DNA from: Anaeramoeba ignava
Lineage: Eukaryota > Metamonada > Anaeramoebidae
Assembly: GCA_028826165.1 (NCBI GenBank)
Contig: JAPDFW010000103.1
Span: forward strand, 318,501 to 382,500
Length of the DNA: 64,000 nucleotides
Direction of reading: 5' to 3'
Shown here: positions 48,986 to 62,400 of the stretch, piece by piece
Layout of the letters: each line of letters starts with the position of its first letter
Numbering within the stretch: the stretch's first letter is position 1
Program-made: the position numbers and the translations under genes
The notes under the pieces: model-generated
The model's input: the letters and a program-made list of their open reading frames with translations, nothing else
What the model was told of the DNA's origin: nothing
Database searches by the model: none

Positions 48986-51900
48986 TTAAACATCTTCATC
49001 TGCTTGAACATTAATTGGATCTCCTAATCGATCAAGAATTTCTTCAAGTTGTGAAAGTAAATCATTGAATCTTTGTTCATCTTGAATTTCTGTTTGCATT
49101 GTTTCAACAATTTCAGTTTTGTTAAGAGTAACATATCTGTGAATATTAGCACATGAAATTTCAAGAACATCTTTAGGAAGTGGTGATGATTCAAATGAAA
49201 GTTCATCTCTTGATTCATCATTTGGTGTAGAAATTGAATCAAGATAATTAATCATTTTTTCTTCATTTGTTGAAATAAAATCATTAACAGTATTCATATA
49301 TTCTTCTTTAGCTCCAAAAAGTGTTCCATTTGCTAAATTTTGAAGAACTTTAGCAACAAGAATAAGTGTTCTTAAAAGTTCATCACTTGGTGGTTCTTTA
49401 AGAAGTCCAAATTCATCTGATGCTGTAATTGCTGGTGAGAAATATCTTAATACAACCATTCCTCCAAGTGATTGTGAAACTCGATCTGGGAATTTATGAA
49501 GAACTTCTTCTTTAAGATGTGAAAGAACAAATCTAAATTGAGGTGGGAAATTATCTGCATTTTTGAGAATAGATGAGAAAATAGCTTGAACAGCTGCCAT
49601 AAGATTATATTTATTAACAGTTGTTGTTGAATCAGTATCAATACGATTAGGATCAAGTTCTATATTAGCCATATCTTGTGAAACCATAAGTTCATGAACA
49701 GTTTCAGAAAGTGATCCATGAATATAATTAATTCCATAAGCAAGATGACAATATGCTCCCCAAAGTTTAGAAGCCATTGAATAACCTCTGAAAAGAAGAT
49801 CACCATCATCACAAGTAGATACTTCTTTAGTAATGAAATATTTAAGAAGTTGTGGTGATTCTCCATTAGCTTCAAAAACATAAAGTAAAGAACGACCTAA
49901 ATAACTTGCAACTTTAGTTTCAGAAGCAATACATAAACAATCAACTAATATCATATTTTCAATAAGTAATTGTTGAAGATCAAAGTATGCAGATTGAATA
50001 TTGGGACGTTTAAGTTTTTTACGATCTTGAGGAGAGATATAGAAATTTTCACCAAACAAAGATTCAACAGTAAAAATAGGTAAAGCGAGAATATGAGCCC
50101 ATTTATCTCTATCATGTCTTTTTTTCCAGAAAATAAAGCCAGCAGCAACAAGAATAATTCCTAATGCAGCCATACATGTTGAAAAGAATGCTAAGAAAGC
50201 AGCTCCACTCATATTCAGTTTTCTTCCCATTCTATCTGCCCACTTATTTGATGACACAGAAACATTACATAAATCACCAGTCCAATATTTATCGCATTCG
50301 CAATGACCTTCTAATTGAACACAATAACCATGTTCTCCACAATCAATTCCTTCACACCAAGAAATATTGCAATGATCACCAGTCCAACCTTGATAACATG
50401 AACATCCACCAGTTTGATTAATACAATCACCATTTCCATTACAAACATCAACAGTATCATTACAATATTTGTATTCACAATTATCTCCAAAATATCCAAC
50501 ATCACAAGAACATACTCCAGTATAAATAACACAAGTTCCATTATTACAATTAACTCCGTCACATAATCTTACTGTGCAATTAGGACCTGTCCATCCTTGA
50601 GTTGGATCACAAACACATCCTCCTTCTGTTCCTTGATATGAACAATAATTATTTGAATTTGGAGCATCATCATTACAATTATTATGATCTCTTTCACATA
50701 AATTAACATCACAATATTGACCTGAATAACTATTATTACACCAACAAAATCCAACTGAACCAGAATCATCACACCATCCATTATCATTGCATGTTCCATA
50801 AGTTCCATTTGGACATTTCAATACTGAACAATCATATCCCATATAAGCTTGATCACAAATACAATTACCTGATGATAAATCACAATAACCATTTCCGCAA
50901 GAGCTGTTTTCGATACATGAGTCTTTTCAAATTAAAATTTAAAATTAAGATTCATTTATAATTAAAATTTAAAATTTAAAAATTATAATTACCTAATATT
51001 GTAATATCAGGTGTTCCACTCATCCATCCTTTACTTTCATCCCAAGTAACATATAAAGTACCATTATTAAGAGGTGAAATATCAGGTAAAATACATGTAA
51101 TTGAATCAGGAGGATTAACAACAGATGCATCAGAAATCACATCTTGATATTTACATTTCCATTGGATATTTAAATTGTTATATTGACCATTTGCAACAAC
51201 ATTCCCAGTCAAATTGACTTGAATTGGTGATCCACCTCTTCCTTCTGTATTTGCATATCCAGTAACTGTGGCTGAATATGTATAATTAACTTGAATTTGT
51301 GCACAATCCCAATATGCTGTTATAGACATGGCTGGACTATCTCCAGTTGTTCCTGTGTATTGCATAACATTTTCCATATTTATTCCAAAACTTCCATTAT
51401 CAAACTATAATCAATTTAATTCAAAAAGAAAAAAAAAATTAATATAATTTATTTTTATTTTGGTTTTGATTTTGATTTTGATTTTGAAATATAATAATTA
51501 CACTTTGATAATTCCAAGTTGCTCCTGCAAGATCATTTAATCCTCCAAAACTTTTGTTTCTTTGAACAGCTGAACTATCTCCAACTATTGCCCAATTATC
51601 TGGAGATGGAGTAAGTGTATAATCTACATTTGCATTTCCTGTTGCTAATTGACAAAGATCTTCAAGTAGGTAAGTAAAATAAGGATTATAATAATAATCA
51701 TGACAAGTCTGGAAAATCCACCAACCACTACATATTTGAGTATGTCCTTGATTAAGTTTTCCATTTCTTCCAATCCAACCAGCAACTCCATAAATTTGAA
51801 GTGAGGCTGCATCTGGAAATTTGAAACTATATCCTCGAAGATAAGATGATGCTGTATCACTAGCAAAAAATTGATATGATGCTGCTCCAGTTGCTACTGT

Positions 51901-52331
51901 TGGATTAGTATCTGGTGAATATGTTCCTCCACAAGTGTATAATTCATTTGTTCCAAACCATCCGTTAACATATGAATAAGAACGAGGTTGATGCCAATCT
52001 GTTAATCCTGTATAACTTATAACTTCACCTGCTCCTGAAATAAATCCAATCAATAAAATCACCAAAATAAATTTTGATAAAGAAATCCTATTTTAATCAA
52101 TTTATCAAAAACAAAATAAAAGTAAATATTTTTTTTTTTTGGATTAGTCAATATTATTTTTGTTATTATTTTAAATTTAGTTTTTAACAAATTGTAAATT
52201 GATCAACTTGTTAAAAACAAAAACAACTTGAAAAAAAAAATTTTTTTTTGTAATCGAAAATTAAATTAAATTAAAATAAATAATTAAATTGAATTAAACT
52301 AAATTAAACTAAATTTAAAAAAGGTTTACAT
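48986..52331 (-). CDS. EGF-repeat transmembrane receptor with cytoplasmic RasGAP domain, copy C
   Basis: Exons 52330-52331 (AT), 51502-52087, 50993-51404 and 48986-50922 on the minus strand, about 978 residues, with the same domain order as A and B. The first EGF-like module differs (CIENSSCGNGYCDLSSGNC) and its preceding intron is unrelated to the AATAATAATAG intron ends of A and B. The juxtamembrane part also differs (SVSSNKWADRMGRKLN). The RasGAP region is nearly identical to B. Its first donor is AT|GTAAAC rather than AT|GTAAGT. The upstream region lacks the long conserved block of A and B, sharing only a TCCGG core. Copy C is therefore the oldest-looking branch outside the membrane, but its cytoplasmic half has been kept the same. 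Confidence 0.9.
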
Positions 52332-53005
52332 TTGTTTGGTTGTAAAATAAACGCTAAAAGAAAACAATAAAAATCACACAATCAAAAAAAATGGATGAAA
52401 AAAAAAATAAATTTTTCCATTAACTTTTTTTTCTTTTAATCGGTTTTGTTTTTTTTTTATTTTTATTTGACATTTTAACCATTTCGATAATTTTTAAAAT
52501 GGTTTTTTTTTTATTAAACTTTCCGGATTCAATAAAAAAATTACTCATATTTTTTATTTTGATCTTTATCGATCATTTAAATAAATTGTTTCATCAAAAA
52601 AAAAAAAAAAAAAAACCAAATCACCACTTTTAAATTAATTAAAATAAAATTTTCTTTTTCGTTTTTATTTAAAATTAAAAATTAAAAATTAAAAATAAAA
52701 ATTCAAATTAAAAATTCAAATTAAAAATAACCACATCTTCATTTTTGATCAAAATCCTTCTATTTTTTTTTGATTATTTAATTAATTTTAAAACATTTTT
52801 TTAGATTCAATTTGCCATTATTTATTTCAATTCGCACAAATTTTGGAAATATTTTGGAAAATCTTAATTTGATTGAAAAGAATCAAGATAAAAAAAATTT
52901 TTTTGTTTTGTATCAAACAACTTGAACAAAAAACAAAAAGCAAAATTAAATGGTAAAATTTGAAAAGGAAAATATAAAAGAAAAGCAAAACAAAAAAACG
53001 GTTTT
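52332..53005. promoter_or_regulatory. Upstream region of receptor C / 3' spacer of PP4
   Basis: AT-rich with poly-A (52600) and AAATTAAAAATT runs. TTCCGGATTC at 52521 may correspond to the CCGGAC core of the A and B upstream blocks. I see no gene. Confidence 0.5.
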
Positions 53006-56000
53006 CTATAAGAAATAATCAGGAATTGCTTTTTTGGATGGAAATGCTCGATCTTCAAAAGGAGCAGCTTCAAAAACTTTAAAACTTTGATTTAAATTTT
53101 CATCAATTTCAAGAATTGCAGCTTGATTTCCGCATCGATAGCAGTAATTTGGAGCAGACCATACTGTTACTAATGATTTCTCAAACATGTAACTATATCC
53201 TTCCATAATTAATTGATGTGCTCGTGCTATCATATCTATATTATTTTTGCGACAGAAATCATGAACAATATCCCCTCCAAATGTAAATCCCGCTCCTCGT
53301 GGACTAGAACCCCAACCATCAACAACTAATTAATTTTATCAATGAATTTTATTAATTAATTTTGAATGAACTTAATGAATAAATTATATGAACATATTTT
53401 ATAATTTTATCAATAATTATGAATGAACTTAATGAATAAATTTTATCAATCCATTTTATAATTTTATTAATTAATTTTATCAATAAATTTGAATGAACTT
53501 AATAAATAAATTTTATCAATCTATTTTATAATTTTATTAATTAATTTTATCAATAATTTTGAATGAACTTAATAAATAAATTTTATCAATCTATTTTGAA
53601 TGAACTTAATGAATAAATTTTATCAATCCATTTTATAATTTTATTAATTAATTTTATCAATAATTTTGAATGAACTTAATAAATAAATTTTATCAATATA
53701 TTTTATAATTTTATCAATCTATTTTGAATGAACTTAATAAATAAATTTTATCAATCTATTTTATAATTTTATTAATTAATTTTATCAATAATTTTGAATG
53801 AACTTAATGAATAAATTTTATCAATAAATTTTATAATTTTATATTTTAATTTTATCAATAATTTTGAATGAACTTGATAAATAAATTTTATCAATCTATT
53901 TTATAATTTTATATTTTATAATTTTATGAATTAATTTTATATTTTATATTTTATATTTTATCAATAATTTTGAATGAACTTAATAAATAAATTTTATCAA
54001 TCTATTTTATAATTTTATATTTTATATTTTATATTTTATATTTTATATTTTAATTTGATAAATAAATTCTATAAATTATAAATTCCATTGATAAATTTTA
54101 TAAATCAATTTTATAAATCAATTTTATAAATCTATTCAAGATAAATTCCAATTTACTTTCAGGATCACTCCAAAGAAGATCACACATTGGTCCATCATGC
54201 GGAACTTCTTGTTTACGATCTATATTTCTAATCTATTAAAAACAATAAAAAAAGCAAACAAAATTGTTTGTTTGTTTTCAAATCTTTTTAATTTTTAAAA
54301 ATTTTTACTTCATCAATTGTCTCAATACTTGGTGATAATCCACCATGAACACAAAAGTAACGATTTCCGATCATTGCTCCAAGTGCAATATAATCAAAAA
54401 CTTCTGTGCAATATCTCCATACATTTATTCCTCCATATTTTTTAAGGCACTCATCATAAAATCCATAAACCTATTTACAGAATTTCGAGAATTAAATTGA
54501 AATAAAAGTGATATAGAATTTTAATTATAAATTTTAATTATAAATTTTAATTATAAATTTAATTATAAATTTTAATTATAAATTTAATTATAAATTTAAT
54601 TATAAATTTTAATTATAAATTTAATTATAAATTTAATTATAAATTTAATTTTAATTATTAATTATAAATTTAATTTTAATTATAAATTTTAATTTTAATT
54701 TTACTTGAGTTATTTGTCGACTTTCGTGATTTCCTCGAATTAATGTAATTCTTTTTGGATATCGGACCTTTAATGCAAGAAGAAGTAAAAAAGTTTCTAC
54801 TGAAAAATATCCACGATCTACAAAATCTCCCATAAAAAGATAATTTGTATAAGGGCATTGCCCTCCAATTGAGAAAAGCTCTTTTAAATCATAAAATTGA
54901 CCATGTACATCTCCACAAATCTAATTTATTTTATAAATTTAATTATAAATTTAATTATAAATTTAATTATAAATTTAATTATAAATTTAATTATAAATTT
55001 AATTATAAATTTAATTATAAATTTAATTATAAATTTAATTATAAATATAATTATAAATTTAATTATAAATATAATTATAAATTTAATTATAAATTTAATT
55101 ATAAATTTAATTATAAATTTAATTATAAATTTAATTATAAATTTAATTATAAATTTAATTATAAATTTAATTATAAATATAATTATAAATTTAATTATAA
55201 ATTTAATTATATATTTAATTATAAATTTTTGTTATAAATATAATTATAAATATAATTATAAATTTAATTATATATTTAATTATAATATAATTATAAATTT
55301 TTTGTTATAAATATAATTATAAATTTAATTATAAATATAATTATAAATTTAATTATAAATATAATTATAAATTTAATTATAAATTTAATTATAAATTTAA
55401 ATATAAATTTAATTATAAATTTAATTATAAATATAATTATAAATTTAATTATAAATTTAATTATAAATTTAATTATAAATTTTGTTATAAATATAATTAT
55501 AAATATAATTATAAATATAATTATAAATATAATTATAAATATATAATTATAAATATAATTATAAATATAATTATAAATATAATTATAAATTTAATTATAA
55601 ATTTTATTATAAATTTAATTATAAATTTAATTATAAATTTTGTTATAAATATAATTATAAATTTTGTTATAAATATAATTATAAATTTTATTATAAATTT
55701 AATTATAAATTTTGTTATATATTTAATTATAAATTTAATTATAAATTTAATTATAAATTTTGTTATAAATATAATTATAAATTTAATTATAAATTTAATT
55801 ATAAATTTAATTATAAATTTTGTTATATATTTAATTATAAATTTAATTATAAATTTTGTTATAAATTTCGTTAACAAAATATTACAGTAACAGGCGGTTC
55901 TATTGGAATAACATTAGCCTCTTCTATAAAAATATCTCTCGCAAGATCACAAATTTGTTTAACTGCATTTTCTGGAATTAATTGACATTTATATAAATTT

Positions 56001-56032
56001 TCAATATGTTCATCTAATTCTTTTGAATCCAT
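53006..56032 (-). CDS. PPP4C: Protein phosphatase 4 catalytic subunit
   Basis: Ser/Thr phosphatase of the PPP family. Five exons on the minus strand: 55886-56032, 54705-54920, 54309-54470, 54157-54232 and 53006-53325, giving 306 residues (human PPP4C 307). Metal-site motifs are intact: [32 protein letters not shown], then [17 protein letters not shown]. The end DYFL carries the C-terminal Leu that is carboxymethylated in PP2A/PP4/PP6. It is closer to PP4 than to PP2A or PP6 through [20 protein letters not shown] and [11 protein letters not shown]. All junctions are in phase. Introns 1 and 4 are nearly 1 kb of tandem repeat each. Confidence 0.95.
53326..54156 (-). repeat. PP4 intron 4 long-unit repeat
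   Basis: Higher-order units of about 80-110 bases built from TTTTATCAATAATTTTGAATG, AACTTAATAAATAAA and TTTATAATTTTATTAATTAA recur about eight times across the intron. The unit is longer than in other introns here. Confidence 0.8.
54921..55885 (-). repeat. PP4 intron 1 ATAAATTTAATT repeat
   Basis: Nearly 1 kb of ATAAATTTAATT/ATAAATATAATT dodecamers, with some ATAAATTTTGTT variants. Intron 2 (54471-54704) carries the related ATAAATTTTAATT unit. Confidence 0.9.
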
Positions 56033-56438
56033 TCTAAAAAAAAAATAGAAATCAAAAATAAAAAATAATAAAAAATAATTTTAATTTTATGTCAACGTTA
56101 AATTGTTTTTTTTTTGTGTTTATTTAACAAAAAAGAAAAATAACAAATGACGTTACACAATAAAAGAGAAATTGTAGAATTGATAAAGAAGAAAAAGAAA
56201 TAAAAAGGAACAAAAAAAAAATGAAAAAAATGAAAAAAATGAAAAAAAAAAGATCAAAAAAAAAATTTTCTCCTTTGTTATTTTTTTATTTTAAAATCAA
56301 AATCAAAATCAAAATCAAAATCAAAATCAAAATTAAAAGAATTGGATTGAAATTTAGAGAAGAATTTTGCTAAAATTGTTTATCAAAGAAAAAAAAAAGG
56401 AGAAAATGGACGATTGAAGAAAAAAAAAGGAAGAGGAA
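56033..56438. other. Intergenic spacer, PP4 promoter side and myosin 3' side
   Basis: AT-rich, with an ATGAAAAAAATGAAAAAA run (56220) and six AAAATC hexamers (56293-56328). No gene is supported. Confidence 0.6.
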
Positions 56439-59400
56439 TTAAATCTGTTCTACATAATTGTAAGGGAATGTTCCTTTTTGTCCGTTAATTTCACCATGCC
56501 ACCAACCAGAATCATCTTTTTTAATTAAAATAATTATATCTCCTTTTGAAAATGTAAGTTCATCAGAGCTTGTAGCTTCATAAGTAAATAATGCTTTTAA
56601 TCGTATTTCATTTGTTTTTGGAGAAGTTGATCTTGCTCTTGGAATTGGTGGTGGACCTTTAATATTAAATTTTAATATAAATTTTGATATTAATTTTGAT
56701 ATTAATTTTATTATTAATTTTAATATTAATTATGATATTAATTTTAATATAAATTTTGATATAAATTTTGATATTAATTTTGATATTAATTTTAATATTA
56801 ATTTTAATATTAATTTTAATATAAATTTTAATATTAATTTTGATATTAATTTTAATATTAATTTTGATATAAATTTTGATATAAATTTTGATATTAATTT
56901 TGATATTAATTTTGATATTAATTTTGATATTAATTTTGATATTAATTTTGATATTAATTTTGATATTAATTTTGATATTAATTTTGATAGGAATTTTTAA
57001 TATTAATTTTAATTATAAATTTTTGATATTAATTTTTGATATTAATTTTGATATTAATTTTGATATTAAATTTTGATATTAATTTTGATATAAATTTTGA
57101 TATAAATTTTGATATTAATTTTGATATAAATTTTGATATTAATTTTAATATTAATTTTAATATTAATTTTGATATAAATTTTGATATTAATTTTAATATT
57201 AATTTTAATATTAATTTTGATATTAATTTTGATATAAATTTTGATATTAATTTTAATATTAATTTTGATATTAATTTTGATATTAATTTTAATATTAATT
57301 TTGATATTAATTTTGATATTAATTTTGATATTAATTTTGATATTAATTTTTGATATTAATTTTGATATTAATTTTGATATTAATTTTTGATATAAATTTT
57401 AATATTAATTTTAATATTAATTTTGGATATTAATTTTGATATAAATTTTGATATTAATTTTGATATAAATTTTGATATTAATTTTAATATTAATTTTAAT
57501 ATAAATTTTGATATTAATTTTAATATTAATTTTAATATTAATTTTGATATTAATTTTGATATAAATTTTTGATATAAATTTTGATATTAATTTTGATATT
57601 AATTTTAATATTAATTTTAATATTAATTTTAATATTAATTTTAATATTAATTTTAATATTAATTTTGATATTAATTTTGATATAAATTTTAATATAAATT
57701 TTGATATTAATTTTGATATTAATTTTAATATAAATTTTGATATTAATTTTTGATATAAATTTTGATATTAATTTTGATATTAATTTTAATATTAATTTTG
57801 ATATTAATTTTGATATTAATTTTGATATTAATTTTGATATTAATTTTGATATTAATTTTAATATTAATTTTAATATTAATTTTAATATTAAATTTTGATA
57901 TTAATTTTGATATTAATTTTAATATTAATTTTGATATTAATTTTTGATATAAATTTTAATATAAATTTTGATATAAATTTTGATATTAATTTTGATATAA
58001 ATTTTGATATTAAATTTTGATATTAATTTTTGATATAAATTTTGATATTAATTTTGATATTAATTTTGATATTAATTTTTGATATAAATTTTAATATAAA
58101 TTTTGATATTAAATTTTGATATAAATTTTGATATAAATTTTATATATAAATTTTAATATTAATTTTTAATATAAATTTTGATATTAAATTTTGATATTAA
58201 TTTTGATATTAATTTTGATATTAATTTTGATATAAATTTTGATATAAATTTTAATATTAATTTTAATATTAATTTTAATATTAATTTTGATATAAATTTT
58301 GATATAAATTTTGATATAAATTTTAATATTAATTTTAATATTAATTTTAATATTAATTTTAATATTAATTTTAATATTAATTTTGATATTAATTTTGATA
58401 TTAATTTTGATATTAATTTTAATATTAATTTTGATATTAATTTTGATATTAATTTTGATATAAATTTTGATATTAATTTTGATATTAATTTTTGATATTA
58501 ATTTTGATATTAATTTTTGATATTAATTTTGATGTAAATTTTGATATTAATTTTGATATAAATTTTGATATTAATTTTGATATTAATTTTAATATTAATT
58601 TTAATATTAATTTTGATATAAATTTTGATATTAATTTTGATATAAATTTTGATATTAATTTTAATATAAATTTTGATATAAATTTTAATATTAATTTTGA
58701 TATTAATTTTGATATTAATTTTGATATTAATTTTGATATTAATTTTGATATAAATTTTGATATTAATTTTGATATAAATTTTGATATTAATTTTGATATT
58801 AATTTTGATATAAATTTTAATATTAATTTTGATATAAATTTAAATATAAAATTAAATTTTAATACCTCTTGATCTAGGAGTAACAGAAGGTCCTCTAGTA
58901 GGAGAAGAAACTCTAGAACGAATGGGAGGACCACGAGTAGGAGAATTAGATTTAGGGGAAACAGTTCTAGCTCGCGGAGTAAGAGGAGGCGGACTTCTTG
59001 AGGTTGTAGATCTAGGAGAAATAGATCTAGGAGAAGTAGATCTAGCTCTTGGAGTAAGAGGAGGAGGACCTCTTGAAGTTCTTGGCGGAGGAATTTTGGG
59101 AGAATTAGTAGGAGAGGATGATCTAGCGCGCGGAGTAATAGGAGGCGGACCTCTGCGAGATCGTGGTGTGGGACGAGGACCTGTTGGAATCACAGGTGGT
59201 GGTCCTCTTCCTGTTCGTGGAGGTGGAGAACTGTTGGTCTCAGTTGGTGAATACCCTCCACCACTGTTGTCACTATATCCCCCCTTAAACGCTATTGCTC
59301 GCGGTCGAGTATCTGAAGATAACCCCTGGATAACCCCCACTGATAAAGACTTGCTACTTCCCTTCAAATTCGGGAAAAATGGATTTGCTGTTGAATCCAT

Positions 59401-62400
59401 TTTGAATGAGATTTCTCGGAAATTCCCCTTTTTTTCTTTCGATTGAAATGAGTCGCTAAAAGTTAATGTGAAAGATCCTCCAATTGCTTCTATTTTTTCT
59501 TTTAAAACCGTTATCAACTCTGTTTTCTTATCATCTTCAATGAAAAAATCATAATCACTAATTTTGAGATTTACAAATGAATCTGCAAGAGTGGAAAGCT
59601 GCGCGCCTTGGATATTCATGAGGGGTATTCTGCGAGCAATCTGAAGCTGTTTGATTTTCTTCTTGTTGACCTTAATACTAACGAGAGCAATTGAATACAA
59701 AGCGTTCTCAGTAACCAATAAATCACGATCTTCTCTTCGCGCGATCTTTCGGAATCTTGAGTAACCGACTAAATATACTTTGTTAGAATAAAACAACTTC
59801 TCGTTTTCATAGTTCGCTTTTTCCATCACAAGTCGGATTTTTGGATTTGACATGTAGTTAATGTAATCACCGTTGAAAACACGATTTATTGATAACCTTC
59901 TGCGCTGTTTTTTCCCGAATAGAAGATCCGAAGCTTGCGCGCGCAGCTCGAGAAAATATTTCCTTGCCTTCCACATTCGGTAGCATTTTTGGATCTTTCG
60001 TGCTGATTCGTGGTATTTTCTCTCGCGCATTTCTTCGATCAAGAAAAGTGATTCAGGATGACGAATAAAAACCTTTGTTTTTCCAAGTTGCCATTCTTTT
60101 TGGTCGAGTTGAATGTAATTCAAAAGGATCTTGCAGCCCTCTTCAGGCGGGCCTTTGAAATAGGGCCATGTCTTATCACAAAGCACACCGTAATGATGAA
60201 CAAAACGGTCGAATTCCTGTCGAAACGCAAAACCTGCTCTTCTGACTCTAACGTTTTCAAGAAGACCCAAGTATCTTACTTGATGGGTCACTAATTCAGT
60301 GTCTGATGTGCATGGTTTCTTGTTGGGATTGGGTCGGATGCAACGGATGTAACTTGGTACGCATTTCATCAGATTTTCAACCAATTCACTTGCGTTTTCT
60401 CTCACTTTTGTTCCAGTTGAAGTTGGTCTTTTTTTATTATCACTTGATATTTTTTCTGGGAAGAGAGAAACAAGAAATCCGAAATCACTTGATTGCGCCA
60501 GTTGTATCAAATCATTGAACAAAGTGTCAGTATTTTTCTCGCAAAAACCGAATGCCTCATATTCCACTTCACCTGCATAATGGTGGATCGAGAACCGAGT
60601 GCTTGATTGCATTGACCGCATGTATCGTTGATGTCCGTTGAGTTGCTCGTCAAGCTTCACAAGGAATTTCTCGTCTTGGCTTTGGATCTGACTCTGAGGC
60701 ATCAAACATACATCGTTCAATATTGTTATGATTCCCGGCGGTTTTTTCCCTTCAATTAAATCACAACAGATTTTGTTGTCAAAATAATCAATCGGTTCCC
60801 ATTTGATTCCCTCTTTGACATATTCCTCCTGCTCCATTTTCAATGTTAATTCAATGAAGATTTGCTGCAGTTTCTCGTTGACAAAATTAATGCAAAACTG
60901 TTCGAACCCGTTATTTTTGAAAATTTCAAACCCGAAAATATCCAGAATGCCAAGAACTAAAACACTATCTGTTTCCCCCAATGCCTTATTAACACAATCC
61001 ACGACATAATCAAACATTCGCGTGTAGATAGCCTTTGCAAGGGCGTCTCTTGAGAAATACGCTTGATCAACATTTTGAGGAACATTATAAGTGGTTCCTC
61101 TTCTTGAGGTTGACATTCCAGTTTGGATTGTTCGGAAAGTGAGAGAATAAGATAACGCCATTGGATCCACTCCGAGCAAGCCTGCAGTCCAAGAGAGTTG
61201 GTTTTCATCCTGTACTTTTGAATTTCCGTTATCATCAGGATAAAACGTGATATTTCCCAAATGAATGATTGCTGCGACTGTTCGAAATAGGTCGTTTTGT
61301 TCATCCTCACTTAGTCCGATATCTGTCATTGATTGTCTTGTTAAATTGTATTCTTTTGTTTCATCCATTCCGTCTGTCTGTGGTTTTTGTCCTTGGTTTG
61401 TGTAGAAGAAATCATCTGGTGATGTTATTCCGAAATATTCTCGTACATCTTTTGGTGCTCCCATTGTGAGTTGATAAAATATGTGGAATGTTCTTTCTCC
61501 TAGTTGTTGATATACTACTCGTGATTTTTCTAGTAAGTAATTTCGTACTCTTCCTCCTTCTGGTGATCCGAATTCATTGAATTGAATTTCCAAGTATTTT
61601 CCCTAATTTTATAAAAAAAATCAATTCAAAATCAATTTTCAATTAAAATTTAAATAAAAATAATTTAAATTTTTTGCTTACAAATCTACTTGAATTGTTG
61701 TTTTGTAATGTTGTTGCATTTCCAAATGATTCTAAAATTTGATTACTTTGTAAAATGACTTGTTTTACTTTTTCTATTCCTGGTCCTCCTCCTGAAACTG
61801 CTGAAATATATTGCATAATTAATTTAGCTGATTCTGTTTTTCCTGCTCCACTCTCACCTCTAATTTTTAATTTTTAATTTAATATTTGATTTGATTTGAT
61901 TTAATTTAATTTGATTTAATTTAATTTAATTTGATTTAATTTAATTAAATTTGATTTAATTTGATTTAATTTGATATTTGATTTAATTTGATTTGATTTG
62001 ATTTAATTTAATTTAATTTGATTTGATTTAATTTAATTTGATTTGATTTAATTTGATTTAATTTAATTTGATTTGATTTGATTTGATTTAATTTGATTTG
62101 ATTTGATTTAATTTGATTTAATTTAATTTAATTTGATTTAATTTAATTTAATTTAATTTGATTTGATATTTGATTTAATTTGATTAAATTTGATTTAATT
62201 TAATTTAATTTGATTTAATTTAATTTGATTTGAATTTGATATTTAATTTAATTTGATATTTAATTTGATTTAATATTTGATTTGATTTAATTTAATTTGA
62301 TTTGATTTGATTTGATTTAATTTAATTTGATTTAATTTGATTTGATTTGATTTAATTTGATTTGATTTGATTTGATTTAATTTAATTTGATTTAATTTGA

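Noticed and set aside
61830-61859. Intein at the myosin P-loop, suggested by the sequence break before [10 protein letters not shown]
   Set aside because: The break is an ordinary intron (GTAAAA...TTAG) with no intein blocks; joining gives [14 protein letters not shown].
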